Assembly (NCBI GenBank): GCA_016869695.1
Contig: VGDN01000014.1
Coordinates: forward strand, 1-12,855
Source: Alphaproteobacteria bacterium
GTDB taxonomy: Bacteria > Pseudomonadota > Alphaproteobacteria > Rickettsiales > UBA1997
Length of the DNA stretch: 12,855 nt
Reading direction: 5' to 3'
Shown one piece after another: positions 5,605-11,071 of this stretch. The notes under the pieces are model-generated. The model did no database searches. It was not told where the DNA came from and was given only the letters and a program-made list of their open reading frames with translations. Within the stretch, counting starts at the first letter, position 1; every line of letters begins with the position of its first letter. Made by a program: the position numbers and the translations under genes.

Positions 5605-8370
5605 TCAAACCCACCTTTCTCCAATCTTCACATCCACAACCAGTGGCACGTCTAGCGCGACAGCGTTTGTCATCTCCTTCCTCAAGATTTCAGCAACCAA
5701 TCCAGCATCGTTTGTGGGCGCTTCCACCAAGAGTTCATCATGGATTTGCAAAACCATCTTCGCTGGTGCAGGTAGTGCTTTATTCACGCGTAGCATCGCT
5801 TTCTTGATGATGTCGGCGGCGCTGCCTTGGATAGGGGCATTGATGGCGAGCCGCTCGGCTTCTTGTCGGATTAGTGGGTTCTTGTTGTTGATTTCATGGA
5901 TGAAGCATTTGCGGCCGAAGATGGTTTCGACATAGCCGCGTTGTCGTGTTAGAGCGATTTGACCCTTCATATATTCATCAATGCCTGGGTAGGTGGCGAG
6001 GTATGATTCGATGTAGCTCTTGGCCTCGTCGCGCGAAATTCCGAGTTGTTTGGCAAGTCCGAAAGCACTGATGCCGTAAATGATGCCGAAGTTAATCGCC
6101 TTAGCGCGGAAGCGCATTTCATCGTCAACTTCTTCCTCAGAGATTTTAAAAACTTCGGCGGCGGTGATTTTATGAATATCTTGTCCAGACTTGAATGCTG
6201 CGGTTAGAGCGTGGATCTTGGCGACATGCGCAATCACGCGTAACTCGATCTGTGAGTAGTCGGCAGAGATGAGGAGATTACCTTTTTCGGCGACAAAAGC
6301 CTCGCGAATTTTTTTGCCCTCAACGGTGCGGATCGGTATGTTTTGTAGGTTGGGATTGTTAGAGCTGAGTCGGCCGGTGATGGTTGAGATCGAAGAAAGA
6401 GTGGTGTGTACCCTCCCAGTTCTTGGGTTTATCTCCTTTGGCAGCGCATCAGTGTAAGTATTTTTTAGCTTCGAAAATTTTCTGAATTCGAGGATTTTGT
6501 TAGCGATGTCGTAACCATCATCCGCTAGCTGTTCAAGTACCTCCGCATTAGTTGAAAGTGCTCCAGTTTTTTTAGATTTTTTGGAGGAGGTGAGGCCAAG
6601 TTTTTCAAATAAAATTTCGCTGAGTTGTTTTGGTGAGGCGATGTTGAACTCGCAGCCTGCAAGTGTGTATATCTCGCGCGTTAGTTGATTAATCTTGCTA
6701 CCAAATTCTTGCGAGAGTTCGAACAGTTTTTTGCTGTCGATCTTAATGCCATTGCTTTCGATTTTCCTTAGAACCTGTAAGAGTGGTAGCTCACATGAAT
6801 AATAAGCATTGTTTAGTTTCAGCTCGAAGATTTTTGGTTTGAAGAGTTGGTAAAGTTGGTAGATCGCAAAGTTACGAAAGCAGGCCAAAACCCATCCATC
6901 ATCTCTATCTGCGACGGCCATCCGAGCAGCATTTTCAAGCTTCCGCTCCTCACTGTATGTCTGAATACGTCTCCGGTGCGGGTCTTGAAAATGCTGCTCA
7001 TCTAGTTCGTCGCAGCGAGATGATGAATGGGTTTTTACATCTTGCTTCGACTCAAGTTGCAGATTCTCAAAATTTTCTTCTAAGTTGAGGTCGATTAACT
7101 CGCGGAGGTCGTGTTTAACGGAGGAGTTGAGGAGGTGGTTGATGAGGGAGAGATCTTCGTAGGAAGTGGTAAGGGGTAGAGGGTAGGGGGTAGGGGATTT
7201 GGAGTCGAAGAGGATTTTTTTGATGGAGTCATTTTTAAGAAAAATAGTTGGTAGTTGGTAGTTGGTAGTTGGTAGGGGTTGATGGGTGAAGAGGTCCTGG
7301 TTTTGGTCTGATTCTGGGTTGGGTTTGGTGTAGAAAATTTCTTTGGGATTTCCGGTTGCAATCGTTAGGAAATTCTCGTGGTAATCGATTGTAGCTATGC
7401 CATCTAAAGTGGCTTGTTTAGCGATCTCATCGAGCATTGCTTGTGAGGTGATTTCGGTTTTTTTTACTTCGGAAAATGCAGCTACTCTCGGTTGAGTTTT
7501 TCTTTCAGGAATCGCGAATTCTTTTTTTACGCGAGAGATCAGCGAGTTGAATCCTTGCTCTTCTAAAAAGCCTAGGAAGCGAAGCGGATCAAGGTTGCGG
7601 ATGCGTAGATCATCAAAAGAAATCTCCAGTGGAACATCATTTTTAAGCGTCACTAACTCTTTCGAGAGTTTGGCGTTACTGACTCCGTCTACCAGAAGCT
7701 GACGACGTTTTTCCTGCTTAATCTCAGGAAGATGATCTAGGAGATTTTCCAAACTGCCAAACTGTGTAATCAACTCCGCCGCGGTTTTAGGACCGATTCC
7801 CTTTACTCCTGGAACGTTATCGGATGAGTCGCCAATCAAAGATAAAACATCGATTACTTGTTGTGGGCCAACGAAAAATTTTTCCCTCACTTCAGCCTCA
7901 CCGATAAACTTATTCTTCATTGCGTCATACATGAAGACATGTCCTCCGACTAGTTGCATCAAGTCTTTGTCGGATGAAATGATTAATACTTCTGATCCCT
8001 CTGCCGCTGCTTTTTTGGCGATGGTGGCGATGAGGTCATCAGCCTCAAATCCAATTTTTTCTAACACAGGAAGATGCAGCGATTCTGCGGCTTGGCGAAC
8101 GATTGGAAACTGCGGTTTGAGATCTTCAGGGCAGGGCGGACGATTGGCTTTGTAGTCGGAAAAAATCTCGTTACGAAAAGTTTTGGCGCCGGCATCAAAC
8201 ACCACGGCTAGGTGCGAAACATCTAGCCCGGCAAGCAGCTTGACCAACATGTTAGTGAAACCATAAACCGCGCCAACCGGCGTACCATCTACTCTGGTAA
8301 GTGGTGGGAGGGAGTGGTAAGCGCGAAAGACAAAGCCGTAGCCGTCGATGAGGGCGATCTTTTTAGTCAT
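5605..8370 (-). CDS. polA: DNA polymerase I
   Basis: A 921-residue repair and Okazaki-fragment polymerase. Residues 1-290 form the 5'-3' flap exonuclease: IDGYGFVFRAYHSLP, FEADDLIATI, ISSDKDLMQL and the H3TH motif GDSSDNVPGVKGIGPKTA. About 300-520 corresponds to the 3'-5' exonuclease-like region but seems inactive: where E. coli has the metal-binding FDTETDSLD, this reads ATIDYHENFLTIA. The polymerase domain follows with motif A DYSQIELRVIAH (about 704), motif B RFRAKAINFGIIYG (about 753-766, with Phe as in dideoxy-discriminating enzymes) and motif C QIHDELLVEA (about 876). The exonuclease-like region carries two insertions, heptamer repeats (7165-7280) and a palindromic element (6887-7035); without them it would be nearer 830 residues. 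Start ATG 8370 fits the family N-terminus. It diverges from fzlA. Confidence 0.96.
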   Translation of the reverse strand: MTKKIALIDGYGFVFRAYHSLPPLTRVDGTPVGAVYGFTNMLVKLLAGLDVSHLAVVFDAGAKTFRNEIFSDYKANRPPCPEDLKPQFPIVRQAAESLHLPVLEKIGFEADDLIATIAKKAAAEGSEVLIISSDKDLMQLVGGHVFMYDAMKNKFIGEAEVREKFFVGPQQVIDVLSLIGDSSDNVPGVKGIGPKTAAELITQFGSLENLLDHLPEIKQEKRRQLLVDGVSNAKLSKELVTLKNDVPLEISFDDLRIRNLDPLRFLGFLEEQGFNSLISRVKKEFAIPERKTQPRVAAFSEVKKTEITSQAMLDEIAKQATLDGIATIDYHENFLTIATGNPKEIFYTKPNPESDQNQDLFTHQPLPTTNYQLPTIFLKNDSIKKILFDSKSPTPYPLPLTTSYEDLSLINHLLNSSVKHDLRELIDLNLEENFENLQLESKQDVKTHSSSRCDELDEQHFQDPHRRRIQTYSEERKLENAARMAVADRDDGWVLACFRNFAIYQLYQLFKPKIFELKLNNAYYSCELPLLQVLRKIESNGIKIDSKKLFELSQEFGSKINQLTREIYTLAGCEFNIASPKQLSEILFEKLGLTSSKKSKKTGALSTNAEVLEQLADDGYDIANKILEFRKFSKLKNTYTDALPKEINPRTGRVHTTLSSISTITGRLSSNNPNLQNIPIRTVEGKKIREAFVAEKGNLLISADYSQIELRVIAHVAKIHALTAAFKSGQDIHKITAAEVFKISEEEVDDEMRFRAKAINFGIIYGISAFGLAKQLGISRDEAKSYIESYLATYPGIDEYMKGQIALTRQRGYVETIFGRKCFIHEINNKNPLIRQEAERLAINAPIQGSAADIIKKAMLRVNKALPAPAKMVLQIHDELLVEAPTNDAGLVAEILRKEMTNAVALDVPLVVDVKIGERWV
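6887..7035 (-). mobile_element. Palindromic element inserted in frame in polA (RPE-like)
   Basis: The outer arms (from AAAACCCAT at 6887 and its complement ATGGGTTTT ending at 7035) form an imperfect inverted repeat over roughly 60 bases each. It includes CATCATCTC and a perfect 16-base arm, GAGCAGCATTTTCAAG, paired across the centre. The centre (6953-6971) holds GTAT...ATAC around a 6-base loop. In polA sense it encodes about 48 residues, from THSSSRCDELDEQ to DRDDGWV, with no stop. It is polar, charged and unlike polymerase sequence. The position is just before the polymerase domain. Rickettsia palindromic elements are the closest known phenomenon; sequence homology to them is not claimed. 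Confidence 0.75.
7165..7280 (-). repeat. Two heptamer repeat blocks within polA
   Basis: Block one (7165-7199, + strand) runs AGTGGTA, AGGGGTA, GAGGGTA, GGGGGTA, GGGGATT. Block two (7246-7273) is four perfect copies of AGTTGGT, followed by AGGGGTT. About 46 bases lie between them. In polA sense they encode heptad-periodic peptides, PLPTTNYQLPT and SPTPYPLPLTT. Unlike the slt copy, the two blocks are not complementary; both read as TACC-rich on the coding strand. They sit between the motif-poor exonuclease segments IFYTKPNP and YEDLSLINHLL. Confidence 0.8.
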
Positions 8371-8371
8371 T

Positions 8372-8400
8372 TTTGATTTTAGACTTTTAGTTTTTGGCTG
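8372..8400. repeat. Degenerate TTTTNGN heptads before the polA start
   Basis: Immediately upstream of polA (as read on the + strand) are degenerate 7-base units TTTGATT, TTAGACT, TTTAGTT, TTTGGCT. They join the left arm of the palindrome at 8411. No Shine-Dalgarno for polA is visible in this segment. Confidence 0.4.
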
Positions 8401-8410
8401 GTTGGCTTCG

Positions 8411-8541
8411 AATCAAAAATCAAATCTCAAAAATCAAAATGTAATGTAAAAAGAAAAATGCTGAAAGATGGCGCAAATACTAGCCATGCAGCATTTTACA
8501 CTTTTCATTACATTTTGATTTTTGAGATTTGATTTTTGATT
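8411..8541. repeat. Long palindrome in the polA/fzlA divergent region
   Basis: Positions 8411-8446 and 8506-8541 are perfect reverse complements (36 bp). The stem continues inward over 8447-8463 with 8489-8505 at 13 of 17 positions, and ends with ATGGC/GCCAT (8468-8472, 8483-8487) around a 10-base loop. Its outer arms are built of heptads (AATCAAA, AATCAAA, TCTCAAA, AATCAAA). It has no open frame of note and no transposase. It occupies most of the 226-base gap holding the promoters of polA and fzlA, so it could be a MITE-like insertion, a bidirectional transcript feature or a regulatory hairpin. Confidence 0.88.
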
Positions 8542-8580
8542 TCTGACTATTGCAACAGTGTCTTGTGTGAATTTTACATA

Positions 8581-8596
8581 CCCTAAATCCTAAATC
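8581..8596 (+). repeat. CCTAAAT heptamer pair just upstream of fzlA
   Basis: Two tandem CCTAAAT units end one base before the fzlA ATG and occupy the place where a ribosome binding site would be. No AGGA-type Shine-Dalgarno is visible, so initiation may rely on weak or leaderless recognition. Confidence 0.45.
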
Positions 8597-9274
8597 ATGT
8601 ACCGTCTTTACCATCATCCCATCTGCCCATTCTCGCGTAAAGTCAGGACCCACCTGGCTGCAAAGGAGATTGGGATTGAGTTAGTTCAAGAAAATTTCTG
8701 GGAAAGGAAAAAAGAATTCATCGCCATGAACCCTGCCGGCACAGTGCCGGTGCTGTTCGACAACGGTAACGCTGCAGTGATTGCTGGCAGTTCGGTGATC
8801 ATCGAATATATCGAAGAGAAGCATAAGGAAACCAAGTCACTCCTTGGAGATTCAGTGGTGGAGCGGGCGGAAGTGCGTCGTTTGCAATCCTGGTTTGACG
8901 AAAAATTTTTTCATGAAGTCGGAAGATATGTTCTGAATGAGCGATATTTTAACCGCTATTTCTCTGCTTCTAACTCACCTAGTTCGGAGATTTTGCGTGC
9001 TGCAAGACGCAATTTGAACAGTCATCTCAGCTATATCGAATATTTACTTGAAAGCAGGAAATACCTGGCGGGAGAGCGTATCTCCGTCGCTGATTTTGCC
9101 GCCGCTTGTCAGATTTCGGTGCTTGATTATTTCGGTGACATCAACTGGCACCATTACGCACCAGCCAAGGATTGGTACAGCCTAATCAAGTCACACAAAA
9201 TCTTTAGCGACATCTTGAAAGATCGCGTGGCCGGCATCGCTCCGTCTGAATGGTATGCTAAGTTAGATTTTTGA
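8597..9274 (+). CDS. fzlA: FtsZ-localised GST-like protein FzlA
   Basis: A 225-residue protein with an N-terminal thioredoxin fold (YRLYHHPICPFSRKVRTHL, NPAGTVPVLF, SSVIIEYIEEKH) and an all-helical GST C-terminal domain (LAGERISVADFAAACQISVLDY). The C-terminal end, LKDRVAGIAPSEWYAKLDF, matches the conserved tail of alphaproteobacterial FzlA (typically ...YADLDF), which I use to prefer FzlA over a generic glutathione transferase. In Caulobacter FzlA binds FtsZ filaments and connects Z-ring activity to septal wall synthesis; the tail is important for this. It may not use glutathione. It diverges from polA and is followed, after an 80-base repeat-filled gap, by the wall-recycling kinase amgK. 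A plain GST is the alternative. Confidence 0.8.
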   Translation: MYRLYHHPICPFSRKVRTHLAAKEIGIELVQENFWERKKEFIAMNPAGTVPVLFDNGNAAVIAGSSVIIEYIEEKHKETKSLLGDSVVERAEVRRLQSWFDEKFFHEVGRYVLNERYFNRYFSASNSPSSEILRAARRNLNSHLSYIEYLLESRKYLAGERISVADFAAACQISVLDYFGDINWHHYAPAKDWYSLIKSHKIFSDILKDRVAGIAPSEWYAKLDF

Positions 9275-9277
9275 ATT

Positions 9278-9351
9278 AGTGCCCAGTTGTCAGTGCTCAG
9301 CGCTCAGTAGTTATGAGAGCCTTGGCACTGGGCACTTGGCACTTGGCACTG
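9278..9351 (+). repeat. Heptamer repeat hairpin in the fzlA-amgK gap
   Basis: Left block: AGTGCCC, AGTTGTC, AGTGCTC, AGCGCTC, AGTAGTT (9278-9312). Right block: CTTGGCA, CTGGGCA, CTTGGCA, CTTGGCA, CTGAACA (about 9321-9355). The blocks are inverted relative to each other and pair at about five of seven positions per unit, with wobbles. Units are of the same family as those in slt (154-240) but more degenerate. The array fills nearly the whole gap. An in-frame ATG at 9313 inside it would add MRALALGTWHLALN to AmgK, which I regard as repeat-derived rather than the true start. Confidence 0.78.
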
Positions 9352-9354
9352 AAC

Positions 9355-10452
9355 ATGATCTCTATCAACGAACAACAAGCGCGCGACTTTCTTGCATCTT
9401 ACGGAATCAAACATTGCGAGATTAAAAAAATCGCCGGCGACGCATCTTTTCGTTCTTACTACCGAATATTTTTTGGTAACAAAACCAACATTCTAATGTT
9501 CGCACCACCTACGCATGAGGACATCAAGCCCTTCATGCAAGTCGATGAATTTTTGGTCTCGAATCATTTTTTTGCGCCAAAAATTTTTGCATCTGATGAG
9601 CAAAATGGATTTTTATTGTTGGAAGATATGGGTGATGACACCTACAGTCGCATACTAGCAAAAGATTCATCTCGTGAGCCACATCTCTACCAAAAAGCCT
9701 GCGATGTCCTGTTAGATCTACATCACTTACGAGCACCAAAAACCTTACCGAGCTACAACCACGCTCTGCTTTTCCGCGAGGTGATGCTCTTTGTTGATTG
9801 GTATGCGAAGCCTATGTCTTTGGCACAAAAGGCTGATTTTAAGTTTCTGTGGTTCCAGATTTTCGACTTACTCAGTAAAGAAAATCAGGTGTTAGTTCTG
9901 CGCGATTTTCACGCGGATAATCTGATGGTTTTGTCGGATTATACCCAACCTGACTCAAGCTCCCGAACTTCTGCCCAAAAAATTTTGAGCGAAAATGAGG
10001 ACGGCGAATGCAGGATGTATAAAGATATACAGCCAAGTCCGCCGAGTCATTTGCGCCAAAATTTTGCCGGCAGAAGTCGGGAGCTTGAGTCAGGTTGGGT
10101 ATACAATGTTGGTCTGCTTGATTTTCAGGATGCTGTGATTGGCTCTAGAGTCTACGACCTTGTGTCTTTGCTTGAGGATGCAAGACGCGATGTTTCTGAA
10201 AAAACTCGGCAAAAAATTCTTGAATATTACCTACAAAAATCACCCTGTGACCCTGAGGTTTTTTTGCGCGATTATGAGATCTTATCACTTCAGCGCAACA
10301 TTAAAATTCTCGGAATATTTTCCCGACTTTCCAAACGTGACGGCAAGCACCAATATCTAAGCCTTATCCCGCGTGTGGCTAGGTTTGTAGAACAACGAAT
10401 AAACACAAAAAACCAGATTTTTTCTGAACTAAAAAAACTGATTAAGCTATGA
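9355..10452 (+). CDS. amgK: N-acetylmuramate/N-acetylglucosamine kinase, AmgK-like (APH family)
   Basis: A 365-residue cytoplasmic phosphotransferase of the aminoglycoside-phosphotransferase fold. AmgK phosphorylates C1 of MurNAc/GlcNAc in the recycling route that feeds UDP-MurNAc synthesis. Motifs: IAGDASFRSYYRI near the N-terminus (nucleotide loop), LLLEDMGDDTY (hinge), the catalytic loop VLRDFHADNLM (D184, H186, D188, N189) and the metal-binding segment LLDFQDAVIGSRVYDLVSLL followed by EDARRDV (D256). These residues argue for AmgK rather than antibiotic resistance. Between the catalytic loop and DFQDA lies an extra stretch of about 54 residues (196-249) encoded by a palindrome. Start ATG 9355 is chosen because the family begins at ISINEQQARDFL; an ATG at 9313 lies in repeats. 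The last bases ATGA overlap the next gene's start. The usual partner murU is not in the window. Confidence 0.87.
   Translation: MISINEQQARDFLASYGIKHCEIKKIAGDASFRSYYRIFFGNKTNILMFAPPTHEDIKPFMQVDEFLVSNHFFAPKIFASDEQNGFLLLEDMGDDTYSRILAKDSSREPHLYQKACDVLLDLHHLRAPKTLPSYNHALLFREVMLFVDWYAKPMSLAQKADFKFLWFQIFDLLSKENQVLVLRDFHADNLMVLSDYTQPDSSSRTSAQKILSENEDGECRMYKDIQPSPPSHLRQNFAGRSRELESGWVYNVGLLDFQDAVIGSRVYDLVSLLEDARRDVSEKTRQKILEYYLQKSPCDPEVFLRDYEILSLQRNIKILGIFSRLSKRDGKHQYLSLIPRVARFVEQRINTKNQIFSELKKLIKL
9941..10102 (+). mobile_element. 162-bp palindromic element inserted in frame in amgK (RPE-like)
   Basis: The first 26 bases (from ATACCCAACC at 9941) are perfectly complementary to the last 26 (ending GGTTGGGTAT at 10102). 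After a one-base offset pairing continues through CTTCTGCC/GGCAGAAG and AAAATTTT. The centre is TGTATA-AAGA-TATACA. The length is 54 codons exactly with no stop, encoding about 54 polar residues (from YTQPDSSSRTSAQ to ELESGWV). It separates DNLMVLSD from VGLLDFQDA, which are normally close together in AmgK, so it is an insertion in a loop between two active-site motifs. Confidence 0.87.
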
Positions 10453-10934
10453 AGGATAAGCCGAGCACAAACTCACCGGTTACTCAAGCAACGCCAGAAA
10501 ATCTAAAACTACTTAGTGAAGTTTTTCAGCGCATTGAAAATGAGACCGCGGAAGTTGCTGATCTGTTGTTTGAATATTTGATTGATGTTCCAGACGAGCA
10601 AATCATGACCGGTACTATTCCGCTTGATCATCCGAATCGACGCATCGCTGCTTACATCAAGATTTTGAATCGCCTGTTTTTATTCTCGCGCAAGCAAAAG
10701 AGAGGTGGGTTTCGCATCGTTAACCGCAAGATGATTCAGGAGTTAGACAAGAAAACTTATACGATTTGCATATGCTTTGATGGCGGGGTGTCGCTCGATA
10801 TTTTGTGCGATGTGGTGAATACCGAAAATCAGGCGCGTACCCCAACCACCTCGCCGGTGAAGGTAACGGTTAAGCAAGTGTTTATTGGGGATTTGGAGAG
10901 AGCTGGCGCGAGTAGAGGTTTTACAGGTTCTTAG
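10449..10934 (+). CDS. Hypothetical protein translationally coupled to amgK
   Basis: A 161-residue open frame whose ATG overlaps the amgK stop (ATGA), typical of translational coupling. I do not recognise the family. There is no signal peptide or membrane segment. The N-terminus is Thr/Ser/Pro-rich; residues about 15-55 look helical and acidic (LLSEVFQRIENETAEVADLL). A basic segment follows (FLFSRKQKRGGFRIVNRK), then a hydrophobic strand (TYTICICFDGGVSLDILCDVV) and a Thr/Val-rich end. In other alphaproteobacteria amgK is often followed by murU; this protein bears no nucleotidyltransferase motif, so it is not MurU. Likely cytoplasmic; function unknown. A terminator follows at 11034. Confidence 0.75.
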   Translation: MKDKPSTNSPVTQATPENLKLLSEVFQRIENETAEVADLLFEYLIDVPDEQIMTGTIPLDHPNRRIAAYIKILNRLFLFSRKQKRGGFRIVNRKMIQELDKKTYTICICFDGGVSLDILCDVVNTENQARTPTTSPVKVTVKQVFIGDLERAGASRGFTGS

Positions 10935-11033
10935 GATGTTTTTATCATCATCCTTCACTTAACAAATCAGATGGCTTTTTAATCTCAAAATTTTTGGTAA
11001 GCCTAGAGCGTCAAGGGTTTTACCCCTAGTTAG

Positions 11034-11061
11034 TTCTTGCCACGGGGCAAGAATCTTTTTT
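11034..11061 (+). terminator. Rho-independent terminator of the fzlA-amgK side
   Basis: TTCTTGCC (11034-11041) pairs with GGCAAGAA (11046-11053) around the loop ACGG, followed by CTTTTTT. The stem is 8 bp with a further G-T wobble at its base. It is orientated for + strand transcripts coming from the hypothetical gene at 10449-10934 and lies just before the convergent dnaA stop. A minus-strand transcript would have the A/T run on the wrong side. Confidence 0.75.
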
Positions 11062-11071
11062 AAAACAATAT

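Noticed and set aside
8542..8580. A sigma-70-like promoter for fzlA (TTGCAA near 8550 with an AT-rich -10)
   Set aside because: The spacing and the -10 match are poor, so I did not list it as a feature.
9313..9354. Upstream ATG start for amgK adding 14 residues
   Set aside because: The extension is translated heptamer repeat and the family N-terminus matches the ATG at 9355.
9355..10452. Antibiotic resistance (aminoglycoside phosphotransferase) call
   Set aside because: The DFQDA and YDLVSLLEDARRDV motifs are those of AmgK-type wall-recycling kinases, and the neighbour is a division protein.
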